A DNA stretch of 36,149 bases from an uncultured Prevotellaceae bacterium (GCA_946407325.1 CAMJNN010000005.1:1-36149); one strand, 5' to 3'. Counted from the first letter of the stretch, positions 24,155 through 32,438 are shown. Made by a program: numbers and translations. The notes: generated from the sequence alone by a model not told the origin.

Positions 24155-27043
24155 TCATTGTTTTAATAAAGGAATCTCTATAACAAACTCGGCAAATTCG
24201 TCTTTTACCGATTCCACTCGTATGTTACCACCATGATTCTGAATGATTTCATGGCTCAGGTACAATCCTACACCAGACGCCTCGCCCGTGGTCTTGGTAG
24301 TAAAGAATGGATCGAATATCTTATCAAGGATAGTCTGCTCGATACCCACACCATTATCATGCACCGTCAACTTCACCTTATCCACAACACGTTCCACTTT
24401 CAACAGTACTTCAGGCTGGAACTTAACACGTTGCGATTTCTTAGCCAAAGAATAAATACTGTTGCCCAGGAAACTCATAATAGTCTTGCTCAGTTGCTCT
24501 GAATTTCCCATCATAGGCAATGAGTCATACGGACAATCCAGTTTAGTAACGATGTGACACTCACTGATATCCTTCTCGTAATATTTGTTCAGCATCTCAA
24601 AATTGAGATTCAGCAGTTCAACCAGGTTCATTTCCTGCATGCCGCCCGACCTGTCTTTCAGAATCTCCTCCATCGCCTTGAGGGTTCGAGTGGTACTCAA
24701 TCCGTGCTGCTCCACCTTCTCCAGATTTTGCGTCAGCATATCAAGGACATCCATCGTATCCTCAAAGTTCTCTTTATCCATGTTGTCCTCTTCATCCTCA
24801 ATATTGGCTTTCAAGTCTTTAATCAAGCCGCTCGACAACTTCGAGAAATTGTTGATGTAGTTCATCGGGTTCAGAATACGGTCAATCAAGCCCTGAGTCA
24901 GCTTACCAGCTGTAGCCATCTTCTCCTGACGAATCAACTGTTGCTGTGCAGTTTCCAAATCGTCCAATGCTTTCTGCAAGCTGGCAGATTTCTCCTCAAT
25001 CTCATCTTTCTGCTTGACAATCTCGTCTCTTTGCTTCACCACCTCAGCTGTACGTTCCTGCACAATACCTTCCAGCTTCAATTTTTCCTTTTCCAATCGG
25101 CGGGTACGCCAACGAGCAACCCATATTACAAGCATGCCCATCAACAAGAGATATACTACTCCCATATACCATGTTAAGTAGATGGGCGATTTAATACGGA
25201 AATACATTGTTTCAGCTTCCCACAATTTCCCTTTGGCATCCATAGCCTGCACCACCAAACTATAGCTTCCGTAAGATAGGTTGACAAACTCAATCGTCTG
25301 GTTCTCCGACCAAGATGTCCAGTTGTTGTTATTCAACTTATACCTGTACAACGTCTCCCCTACCAACGACTCAAAATGCAAAGCATACGTAATGGTCAGA
25401 TGTCTCTCATTGCTGGGCAAATTACGAAGAGTTTCAGGTGCATCGTCAAATCCTGCCCAGATTAAACTATCATTACTAATTCTTACTGTACAGATATCCA
25501 AATCGTTATCAGCCGTCAGCAACGGATCGGGACGTTTTATATCCAACACCACCAAGCCGAAGCTACCACCAATCCACAACATGTCATTTTTCAACACCAT
25601 GGCACGCACGGTATAGTTCTTCAATGGAGATAGCACCTCATCATATTCACTCAATCGTTGTCCGTCCTTGTAGGCATAGAGATTTTTGCTCTCTTTATCA
25701 GTCAGCCAAAGCACTCCATTGTCATCGGCATACGAGAAACCTGGGTAAGAAAATGGCTCTTCGTCATCCACGGTAATCACCATCACTTTTCCGTCTTGAT
25801 AGATAAACGTAGCCAAATCCTCATTCCTGGTGTATTCCGTATCGGCCAAGAGCTTTCCTTGGAAAGTAGTCTTCCCCACCTCACCATATAGGTTGCGCAA
25901 CCACAACGTACCCTCTTCGTCCACCTTCATGTCCGTCACACTTTCCATGTTCAACACCTTAGTATGTTCAAACCTGGAATTGAAATAAACACCGTCAATC
26001 TCACCACTATAGAAACCATCCTTGCCGAGAAAGAGAGAAGTTGTGCTAGCTGTGGTCAAGTGTTCCACTTTGTCGTCATTGATACGATACACACCATTAG
26101 ACGTCGCAGCCAACAGTGCTTCACCTCGTTGAGCTAACTGCCAGCAAGCCAAGTCAAAGCCCGGTATTTGTACGAATTGCGTGCCCTTTTGCTTGAACAA
26201 ACCAGCCATGGTACCCACATACAGCTGATCATGCAACACATACATTGACAGCACCTCGCCCCTCAAGCCTTCAGAAGCCGTATATCTGCTATAAGCCGAT
26301 GGCACCATCATAGAAAACACACCATTGTCAGTAGCTCCCCATAACGTACCTTTGCCATCATAGGCCATTCGGTTTATATTATTGTTTATCAGTCCGTTTT
26401 CTTCAGTAAAGCTAAAAATAACATCCCCTTTACCGTTCGTAAAGTTAATACCCTTACCTTCTGTAGCCACTGCAAAGAAATTATCCACCAATTGCAGTCT
26501 TTGCGTGTTATCTACCGAATACGACTGAAGTCCATATTGCCTATTCTGTGGAATAGAGGCTGCGCCATCCACTACCTTTGTCCACGTGTCATTCTCATCC
26601 ACACGATACACCACGTTATCCACCGTCGAGAACAACAGCACACCATCCGCCTCCCATATTCTGTTGACTTCACTCCTTAAATTGGCGATTCCTTCAAGAG
26701 GATGAAACGCAAGGTCCTTCACCGCATCAAGTTCCATGTAGCCCATAAAGTTGTAGCCACCGGTCCAGATAATACCTTCGCTGTCTTTATAAAGGGACGT
26801 CACACGCGTAATGCCAGGTGTATGCTTGATGTCCCAGGTAGCTTGATCATAAATCAGTAAACCTTCAAAATTGGCCACATACACCACCCCCTCCTCTGGC
26901 TCTGCCAGTATATCGAAATTGCGGTTATGGGCATCATATTCTTCTGGCAGATAATTGCGAAAGAAAGGCATTCCCTGTGCAAAGGCAGAAGTCGTACCTA
27001 CTACACAAGCAATGATAAACATTATGTTACGTAAAAAAATCAT
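24155..27043 (-). CDS. Periplasmic two-component propeller sensor with His-less kinase domain
   Basis: The 962-residue protein has a signal peptide (to about 23) and a large periplasmic beta-propeller region with repeated 'DGVYFNSR'/'GTLWLRNLYGEV'-type blades. A Y_Y_Y-like domain before the membrane ('RYKLNNNNWTSWSENQTIEF') is followed by one membrane helix (about 620-643), a coiled coil (650-705) and a HisKA/HATPase-like module. Where the next gene has 'GIAHEIQNP' this one has 'GLIDRILNP': Asp721 and Arg722 replace the phosphoacceptor His and its Glu. The ATP-binding boxes look intact (N 'SFLGNSIYSL', G1 'DNGVGI', F 'IFDPFFTTK', G2 'GEASGVGLYL'). Unlike hybrid two-component systems of polysaccharide loci it has no receiver or AraC domain. 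It probably senses a periplasmic signal and works through a partner kinase. Confidence 0.9.
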   Translation of the reverse strand: MIFLRNIMFIIACVVGTTSAFAQGMPFFRNYLPEEYDAHNRNFDILAEPEEGVVYVANFEGLLIYDQATWDIKHTPGITRVTSLYKDSEGIIWTGGYNFMGYMELDAVKDLAFHPLEGIANLRSEVNRIWEADGVLLFSTVDNVVYRVDENDTWTKVVDGAASIPQNRQYGLQSYSVDNTQRLQLVDNFFAVATEGKGINFTNGKGDVIFSFTEENGLINNNINRMAYDGKGTLWGATDNGVFSMMVPSAYSRYTASEGLRGEVLSMYVLHDQLYVGTMAGLFKQKGTQFVQIPGFDLACWQLAQRGEALLAATSNGVYRINDDKVEHLTTASTTSLFLGKDGFYSGEIDGVYFNSRFEHTKVLNMESVTDMKVDEEGTLWLRNLYGEVGKTTFQGKLLADTEYTRNEDLATFIYQDGKVMVITVDDEEPFSYPGFSYADDNGVLWLTDKESKNLYAYKDGQRLSEYDEVLSPLKNYTVRAMVLKNDMLWIGGSFGLVVLDIKRPDPLLTADNDLDICTVRISNDSLIWAGFDDAPETLRNLPSNERHLTITYALHFESLVGETLYRYKLNNNNWTSWSENQTIEFVNLSYGSYSLVVQAMDAKGKLWEAETMYFRIKSPIYLTWYMGVVYLLLMGMLVIWVARWRTRRLEKEKLKLEGIVQERTAEVVKQRDEIVKQKDEIEEKSASLQKALDDLETAQQQLIRQEKMATAGKLTQGLIDRILNPMNYINNFSKLSSGLIKDLKANIEDEEDNMDKENFEDTMDVLDMLTQNLEKVEQHGLSTTRTLKAMEEILKDRSGGMQEMNLVELLNLNFEMLNKYYEKDISECHIVTKLDCPYDSLPMMGNSEQLSKTIMSFLGNSIYSLAKKSQRVKFQPEVLLKVERVVDKVKLTVHDNGVGIEQTILDKIFDPFFTTKTTGEASGVGLYLSHEIIQNHGGNIRVESVKDEFAEFVIEIPLLKQ

Positions 27044-27048
27044 ATCTC

Positions 27049-28626
27049 TTATCTGTCAATAAATGTTTCGTAAGGAATATTGTTACCAATATAATAGTTC
27101 CATTCCTCACGGGTGAAATTCCTGGTCAGCGACTCCTTGACCGTTGTCGCCATCAACGGCACAGAGATAACCGTCTGTGTCAAATTTCCCCTCTGGTCAC
27201 CAGTCCACATATAATCACCACCCATCATCATCATGCATGTAATCCAATTGCCGGAAGAAATCACATTAATAGGCTCCACCTTCTCTTTCTGCCAGTCCCA
27301 GATCTTAGCCGTTCCGTCATAGCTCGTCGACAAAAGCAGTCTTCGATTCTGCGGATGACTTGACAATTGTGAAATTTTCGACCGATGCCCCACCAAACGA
27401 GTGACCTGTCCGTCTTCCCTTATCATATAAATAGTTCCGTCATTCGTGCCATAAAACACAGTATTCCAGTCTCTTCCCCTAGATACAGCAGACACACCTT
27501 TCACCGGTATCTTTAGACTCGTCAGTTTGGTGACGTCTTCATCAGTAATTTTTACTTCATCCGAACCGTCAAACAAAACCAGTTTGCCATTATCAGACGA
27601 ACTCAGGAGAATAGGCTTATCCACCAAAATTTTTCTTTCAATTTCCAGGTTTCCCAATCCTATTACAAACAGACCATTCTCAGCCACAATCACAGCATCC
27701 ATCTGATTCAAGCTATAAATACGCATTGGATGTACAGCTCCATCGATGTGCAGTATCACAGGCTCTGTCTTGTTGGGGTTAAACACCAGAAGATCTCCCG
27801 TGCGACTGATGGCATAGATCATCCCATTTGCAAAATACCACATGTCGCGAATGTCATACTGACTGTTTTGGAACAAGTAAGTAGTCTCCAATTGTCCATT
27901 GTTCTTCAACTCATGCTGGGCAAGCCAACCATAGTCGCTGATAGAAAGGAACTTGGTTCTTTCTTGATTAGTGAAATAAAGCTTTTTCACGGCTCCACGA
28001 TGAGCAGGCCATGTTCGGGTACTCTTACTAACAAGTGATAATGCCTCATAGATAGCCTGTTGATAAACATCCCCCTTATAACGTTCTGTAAACAGATAAG
28101 AGGTATAAGCCAACAACAAAGCCAAGTCATGATTGCCAGTATTCTCCTGCGTAATGGCTTCAGAACCTAAATTTCGAGCCAATGCCACATAGCTCAATGT
28201 ATCTGCCACCTTACGGGCATATTCTGCCTCTTCACGTTGCTGTTCAGCCACGACTCTCTGACTCTCAGCTTGTTGTGATGCAATTACCGCACGCTGTTCT
28301 GACTCCAGTGCATTGCGCTCCGCCTCTAATGCATTGCGTCGCTCAATTTCCGAACGGTTTCTCATTTCGTTGGCGATGCGTGTTTGCACCACAGCCTCCT
28401 CGCGCTGTTTGTCAGACACCTCTTTCTGTTGGTAGGCAATTTCCTCCATCTGAGTACTAATACTACGCAAAACAGCACTTCGTTTCTCTTTTTCGGTCAG
28501 GTCTTTCAGTTGCACCTCCAAATCCTGATTTTTCTTCGTAACATAATAGGCCTGCGAACCAAAAGAAATGCATAGAGCAGCTAATGCTGCCAAGGCTCCG
28601 TACTTTATGTATTTGTTTAATTCCAA
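27049..28626 (-). CDS. Membrane-anchored coiled-coil/WD40-like protein
   Basis: The 525-residue protein has one N-terminal membrane helix (about 9-27) and then a long Glu/Gln/Arg-rich coiled coil (30-150, with repeats like 'RRNALEAERNALESEQRA'). A helical segment 'LARNLGSEAITQENTGNHDL' runs into 'ALLLAYTSYLF', and a WD40-like beta-propeller covers about 205-500 ('LVGHRSKISQLSSHPQNRRL', 'LSTSYDGTAKIWDWQ'). It ends with 'TREEWNYYIGNNIPYETF'. The helical 'LALLLA' segment and the EEWxxYIG-type ending resemble the sensor arms of bacterial nSTAND-type WD40 proteins, but there is no NTPase here. It lies 2 bases behind the REC-phosphatase and 5 ahead of the propeller sensor, so it is probably a scaffold or sensor in that system. 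Topology is inferred. Confidence 0.85.
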   Translation of the reverse strand: MELNKYIKYGALAALAALCISFGSQAYYVTKKNQDLEVQLKDLTEKEKRSAVLRSISTQMEEIAYQQKEVSDKQREEAVVQTRIANEMRNRSEIERRNALEAERNALESEQRAVIASQQAESQRVVAEQQREEAEYARKVADTLSYVALARNLGSEAITQENTGNHDLALLLAYTSYLFTERYKGDVYQQAIYEALSLVSKSTRTWPAHRGAVKKLYFTNQERTKFLSISDYGWLAQHELKNNGQLETTYLFQNSQYDIRDMWYFANGMIYAISRTGDLLVFNPNKTEPVILHIDGAVHPMRIYSLNQMDAVIVAENGLFVIGLGNLEIERKILVDKPILLSSSDNGKLVLFDGSDEVKITDEDVTKLTSLKIPVKGVSAVSRGRDWNTVFYGTNDGTIYMIREDGQVTRLVGHRSKISQLSSHPQNRRLLLSTSYDGTAKIWDWQKEKVEPINVISSGNWITCMMMMGGDYMWTGDQRGNLTQTVISVPLMATTVKESLTRNFTREEWNYYIGNNIPYETFIDR

Positions 28627-28628
28627 TA

Positions 28629-29795
28629 TTATAATCTCTTAATTGATAACATGGTAATATCATCACTTTGATCAGCTTCGCCCACAAATTCTTTCACCCT
28701 ACTCAGTACTTTCTCAATGGCTTCCTTGCAGTTAACGCCCTCACATTCTTTCAGTGCCAGTTCCAATCGTTCGTCAGTAAACTCCTGGTTATCCACATTG
28801 CAAGCTTCATCCACACCGTCGGTGTACATCACCAACATATCACCCTCCTCCAGTTTTTCATTTTCGTCCTGAAAATCCATAAAGTCAAACACACCCAGCA
28901 TAGAGCTGTTACTGTTAGGCAACCTTTGTAGTTCGCCGTTCTTTCTCAAAATATAAGGAGGATTATGACCTGCATTACAGAAGTTTATCTCTCCCGTTTT
29001 CACATTATAGATGGCATAAAATACGGTGACAAACATATTGTCAACCGACTCCTTACAAAGCATTTTGTTGGTAATGCTCAGACATTGAGCAGCCGTATAA
29101 TCCTGCTGAAAGCCACAAATGTGTATCATTGTACGGCTCACCGCCATGAAGATGGCTGCAGGAATACCCTTGCCACTCACGTCAGCCATCACAAGGCCTA
29201 TCCTTTCATCATCTATCTTGAAATAGTCGTAAAAGTCACCACCAATATCTTTGGCAGGTTTCATCGACTGCCACAGGTCGAACTGCCCTACTCCCTCATC
29301 AAAAAGCGGCATGGTTTTGGGAAGGATAGCTTGCTGAATATCAGCTGCTACCGACAAGTCGCTCTTTATCATCACCAGTTGTGAATGCTCTTTTTGCGAC
29401 TGCTTCACATAATTGATCTGGTCGATGGCCTTCTCGATGGTAATGCTCAGGTCATCCAAGTCAATGGGCTTGGTGGCAAAGTCGAACGCACCGTTGTTCA
29501 TGGCCGTACGGATATTGCCCATATCGCCGTATGCCGACACCATGATACACTTCAAAGCAGGATTTCTCAACTCGTTAATCTTGGTCAGCAACGTCAGACC
29601 ATCCATCTCGGGCATATTAATATCACTTAGTATGATGCTTATGTCGGGCTGTTCCAATAACACTCTCAGGGCCTCAATACCATTGTGTGCAAAAAAGAAC
29701 TCATACTCACCCTTACGGATCTTCCTTCTGAAATATTGCGTCAACAGCATCTCGAGATCTAACTCGTCGTCAACACTTAAAATCTTTACTGCCAT
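28629..29795 (-). CDS. Response regulator with SpoIIE/PP2C serine phosphatase output
   Basis: The 388-residue protein joins a receiver domain (about 4-125; Asp9/Asp10, phosphoacceptor Asp58 in 'LSDINMPEMDG', 'VSAYGD', 'TKPIDLDD') through a helical linker to a SpoIIE-type PP2C phosphatase (about 175-385). Metal-binding motifs are intact: 'DIGGDFYDYF', 'ADVSGKGIPAAIFMA', 'NAGHNPPYIL', 'MYTDGVDEA', 'SDDITML'. Such proteins (RsbU/RssB-like logic) dephosphorylate STAS anti-anti-sigma or similar proteins when the receiver is phosphorylated. No STAS or RsbW-type partner is encoded in this window. It is the first gene of the six-gene operon, so phosphorelay input from the co-encoded kinases is likely. 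Confidence 0.94.
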   Translation of the reverse strand: MAVKILSVDDELDLEMLLTQYFRRKIRKGEYEFFFAHNGIEALRVLLEQPDISIILSDINMPEMDGLTLLTKINELRNPALKCIMVSAYGDMGNIRTAMNNGAFDFATKPIDLDDLSITIEKAIDQINYVKQSQKEHSQLVMIKSDLSVAADIQQAILPKTMPLFDEGVGQFDLWQSMKPAKDIGGDFYDYFKIDDERIGLVMADVSGKGIPAAIFMAVSRTMIHICGFQQDYTAAQCLSITNKMLCKESVDNMFVTVFYAIYNVKTGEINFCNAGHNPPYILRKNGELQRLPNSNSSMLGVFDFMDFQDENEKLEEGDMLVMYTDGVDEACNVDNQEFTDERLELALKECEGVNCKEAIEKVLSRVKEFVGEADQSDDITMLSIKRL

Positions 29796-29820
29796 AATCT
29801 ACATTTTTTAATTTAATACG

Positions 29821-29828
29821 CAAATATA
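29821..29828 (-). promoter_or_regulatory. Candidate -7 element of the sensory operon
   Basis: The minus strand reads TATATTTG, a TAnnTTTG match 26 bases ahead of the REC-phosphatase ATG. The -33 position has GTG, not TTG. The upstream half of this promoter overlaps the -7 box of the divergent gene at 29841-29848. Confidence 0.5.
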
Positions 29829-29840
29829 AGCATTTTTTGT

Positions 29841-29848
29841 TAACTTTG
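29841..29848 (+). promoter_or_regulatory. Candidate -7 element of the acyl-CoA-synthetase-like gene
   Basis: TAACTTTG matches TAnnTTTG, 30 bases ahead of the ATG at 29879. No TTG lies at the expected -33 distance. It is back to back with the sensory-operon element. Confidence 0.5.
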
Positions 29849-29878
29849 CACCGAAATACTAAAAAAAGTTAGAATAGA

Positions 29879-31507
29879 ATGACCGATTTTAAGACCATTT
29901 TTGAGAGCCGTTACACCTGGATTGAGGGGTTTATGCGTAATGTTAGACGTTATGGCGGCAAATTGGCGATGATCAATCCTGACGATGAACGCCAATGGAC
30001 TTACACCGAAATGAATAAAGAATGCAACAAGCTTTCCAACGCCTTGATTGCAGATGGTTTGCAGAAAGCCGATGTCATTATGTTGCAACTCATCAACTGT
30101 CCTGAGTTTGCTTTTGGTTATTTGGCTGCTCACAAGAGCCACGCCGTTTGCTGTCCTGTGAATTTCAGGTTAAAACCAGGTGAGCTAGCGTTCAACATTG
30201 ATGATTCCGAGCCAATGGCCATTATTTTCAACGAATCGAACAAAGATGATGTATTAGAAGCACTTAAAATTACCAAGCACCAGCCCAAGAAGTTGATTGT
30301 GGTAGGTGGTGCTTCTGACGGCAAGGTTACGTCATATGCTGATTACGTACGAGATGCTTCTGTGGAAGAGCCTGTATTCGACTACGATTACAATATCTAT
30401 GATGAGACTACCCGTCTTTACACATCTGGCACCACAGGTTTCCCCAAGGCAGTGCCACTGACCAGCATTAACGAGGTGTTATCAGCACACGATGTGATGA
30501 TTCACTTCCCTATGAATTACAAGGATGTGACCATGAACACCACCCCTTGGTTCCATCGCGGAGGCTTGCACTGTGCAGGTCCCTGCCCTGCTTTCTATGC
30601 CGGAGCCACCATTGTAATCATGGGCAAGTTCAATGCCGAGCTTACACTGAAATATGTTGACCACTACAAGATTACGTTTATTGTGGGCGTGCCTACCGTA
30701 TTGGAGGAACTGGCCGACAATCAGGAACGTAAGGGATATAATATCAGTACGTTGAAGGGTATCGTTACCATGGGTAGCCCGCTGGAACGTTCTGCTTGTA
30801 TCCGCTACCAGCACGTACTGACGCCTAACATATTTAATGGCTATGGTACCACCGAGACGTTCTGGAACACCTTCCTGCGTCCGTTCGACCTGCCCGAGAA
30901 TGCAGGTACAGCTGGTGCTTCGTGTGTGGATGACGATGTGCGTGTGGTAAAAATATATGAGGATCACCGTGCTACTCCTGACGATTTGGCAGCAATGGAC
31001 GGCATTGAGGTAGGTGAAGTCATCATCTGTTCACCCGCCAAATCACCTTATTCTTATGCCAACAATGTGGGTGAAACCGACCGTAAATATGCAAATGGCT
31101 TTATTTACACCAACGATTTAGCTACTTGGGATAAGAATCAGTTTATCACCATTGTAGGTCGCAAGGATGATATGATTATTTCTTCTGGTGAGAACATCTA
31201 TCCTACCGAGGTGGAGGCAGTGTTGAACATGCACCCCAAGGTAAAAGATTGCATCGTTACTTCCGTGCCCGACAAGATGCGTGGACAGATCGTAACGGCC
31301 TATATCGTGCGTGACGATATGAGTCTGACACCCGAAGAACTGGATATCTATTGCAAGGAGAGTCCTAACATCGCCAACTTCAAGCGTCCTCGCTTCTATC
31401 GCTTCGTGGCACAGATACCATTCAACGCTACAGGCAAGAAGCTGCACGTCAAGATAAAGGAAACCGCCCTTGATGACCTCAGGAACGGCTTGCTCTATCG
31501 CGTATAG
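29879..31507 (+). CDS. AMP-forming acyl-CoA synthetase/ligase
   Basis: The 542-residue protein is a class I adenylate-forming enzyme, which activates a carboxylic acid with ATP and usually transfers it to CoA. Motifs in order: P-loop 'YTSGTTGFPKAVPLT' (Thr182 onward), 'FNGYGTTETFWNT', 'YTNDLATWDKNQFITIVGRKDDM' (Asp and Arg of A8/A5), 'SGENIYPTEVE', and the catalytic Lys near the end in 'IPFNATGKKLHVKIK'. Length and order fit medium/long-chain fatty acyl-CoA or aryl-CoA ligases; the substrate pocket cannot be read by eye. The gene stands alone, divergent from the sensory operon, and ends with tandem hairpins. Confidence 0.92.
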   Translation: MTDFKTIFESRYTWIEGFMRNVRRYGGKLAMINPDDERQWTYTEMNKECNKLSNALIADGLQKADVIMLQLINCPEFAFGYLAAHKSHAVCCPVNFRLKPGELAFNIDDSEPMAIIFNESNKDDVLEALKITKHQPKKLIVVGGASDGKVTSYADYVRDASVEEPVFDYDYNIYDETTRLYTSGTTGFPKAVPLTSINEVLSAHDVMIHFPMNYKDVTMNTTPWFHRGGLHCAGPCPAFYAGATIVIMGKFNAELTLKYVDHYKITFIVGVPTVLEELADNQERKGYNISTLKGIVTMGSPLERSACIRYQHVLTPNIFNGYGTTETFWNTFLRPFDLPENAGTAGASCVDDDVRVVKIYEDHRATPDDLAAMDGIEVGEVIICSPAKSPYSYANNVGETDRKYANGFIYTNDLATWDKNQFITIVGRKDDMIISSGENIYPTEVEAVLNMHPKVKDCIVTSVPDKMRGQIVTAYIVRDDMSLTPEELDIYCKESPNIANFKRPRFYRFVAQIPFNATGKKLHVKIKETALDDLRNGLLYRV

Positions 31508-31511
31508 ATGT

Positions 31512-31579
31512 TGGCAAATGCTGCCGGACACGGCAGATGCCAGACACCACATAATTAAAGGCTGCTTCGGCAGCCTTTA
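31512..31579 (+). terminator. Two hairpins after the acyl-CoA-synthetase-like gene
   Basis: The first hairpin (31512-31542) has a CTGCCG/CGGCAG inner stem with a GACA loop and a TGGCA/TGCCA outer stem. The second (31556-31579) is a 10-pair stem, AAAGGCTGC with GCAGCCTTT closed by a TTCG tetraloop plus one outer T-A pair. Only short T runs follow, so termination is probable rather than certain. Confidence 0.65.
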
Positions 31580-31774
31580 TCATTATATTTCGTCATAAAT
31601 AACTGTTATCTTTCTCATAAGGTCAGCTAATATTTTGTTTTTTTATAAAAAACATATCATATCGCTTGCACTTTTAATAAAGAATTCGTAAAATTGTCCC
31701 CGTTATACAAAAAAGTGGTTACAGTAACGATGATTACTGATTCAATTATTAATTAACTTAAAACATTGAGAATT
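31580..31774 (+). promoter_or_regulatory. Upstream region of the HMA gene with an inverted repeat
   Basis: No ORF of note lies here on either strand. An inverted repeat CAGTAA-6 bases-TTACTG (31722-31739) stands 35 bases ahead of the HMA-protein ATG and could be an operator. The usual TAnnTTTG box is absent; a TTGCAC, 17 bases, TAAAAT arrangement is present but is not the normal promoter type here. Confidence 0.3.
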
Positions 31775-32125
31775 ATGAAGAAAAGTATTTTAGCAATTGG
31801 TTTATGCCTCATGGCAGTTACCGGCTTTGCCAGAGACATCAAGACAGTAGTTGTAACCACTACCCCTCAGATGCACTGTGAGAAATGCGAGAACCGCGTA
31901 AAGACCAACCTGATTAAGGTAAATGGTGTTGAAGGCATCACCACCAGTCTGGTAGCGCAGACCGTCACAGTGAAGTACGACGCCGACAAGATCTCCGAGG
32001 AAAACCTTATCAAGAGCTTCAAGACCTTCGAATACGAGGCTCGCAAGCTGAAGCCAGGCGAGAAAGTTACCCGTGAAAAGCACGAATGTTCAGAAGAGAA
32101 CAAGGTAGAATACGAAACTGAGTAA
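31775..32125 (+). CDS. Secreted heavy-metal-associated (HMA) domain protein
   Basis: The 116-residue protein has a signal peptide (MKKSILAIGLCLMAVTGFA) and an HMA fold with the metal motif 'MHCEKCENRV' (Cys35, Cys38). 'VNGVEGITTSLVAQTVTVKY' and 'ISEENLIKSFKTFEYEARKL' follow, the usual beta-alpha-beta-beta-alpha-beta spacing. A short charged tail holds 'KHECSEE', a possible extra ligand. Such proteins bind Cu(I) or similar ions; here it would act in the periplasm. I start at ATG 31775, since the in-frame TTG at 31766 adds nothing. It is monocistronic, ending at a strong hairpin. The metal is inferred. Confidence 0.88.
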   Translation: MKKSILAIGLCLMAVTGFARDIKTVVVTTTPQMHCEKCENRVKTNLIKVNGVEGITTSLVAQTVTVKYDADKISEENLIKSFKTFEYEARKLKPGEKVTREKHECSEENKVEYETE

Positions 32126-32156
32126 ATTGCAATCTTTTATATAGTATCCATTCAAC

Positions 32157-32187
32157 AAAATAAGCCCGACATATCGGGCTTATTTTT
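32157..32187. terminator. Bidirectional terminator between the HMA gene and the double-glycine peptide gene
   Basis: AAAATAAGCCCGA (32157-32169) pairs perfectly with TCGGGCTTATTTT (32174-32186) around a CATA loop, giving T-rich tails on both strands. It serves the convergent genes on each side. Confidence 0.88.
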
Positions 32188-32236
32188 ATAATTATTTTCT
32201 CAGTTCTCAATCCAAAAATATGCAGTCTTTCTTCTT

Positions 32237-32389
32237 TTATGAATTTCCCTTTTTCTTAGGGCAGAATTTAATCTCACCACCCGTAACCTGCTCAAGATCC
32301 TTGTCGTCAAGTGCCTGCATATGCACAACCTTCTCGTCATACATCTCGTTTACGATAGTACACTTCTTGATTTCATCTTTCATTTTCAT
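32237..32389 (-). CDS. Double-glycine-leader peptide precursor (50 residues)
   Basis: This short gene encodes a peptide starting MKMKDEIKKCTIV. Its leader ends LDDKDLEQVTGG at residues 27-38, the classic double-glycine leader (LxxxxLxxVxGG) cut by C39-peptidase ABC exporters. The remaining core is only 12 residues, EIKFCPKKKGNS, cationic with one Cys. A full promoter (32439-32469) precedes it and a strong terminator follows, so it is a complete monocistronic unit. The opposite strand is also open over 63 codons, but only this strand has promoter, leader logic and a normal start. It could be a signalling peptide, a small bacteriocin or a modified peptide. No exporter or modifying enzyme is in this window. 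Function is inferred from the leader alone. Confidence 0.75.
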   Translation of the reverse strand: MKMKDEIKKCTIVNEMYDEKVVHMQALDDKDLEQVTGGEIKFCPKKKGNS

Positions 32390-32438
32390 AATACTTTGTT
32401 TTAGTTATTAGACCAGTATTTTACACTTCAATTTTTGG

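Noticed and set aside
24155..27043. Classical hybrid two-component regulator of a polysaccharide utilisation locus
   Set aside because: It lacks the receiver and AraC domains, and no SusC/SusD pair or glycoside hydrolases are adjacent.
32220..32411. Plus-strand 63-codon frame rich in Phe and Ser
   Set aside because: It is the complement of the double-glycine peptide gene. The promoter and leader motif are on the minus strand only.
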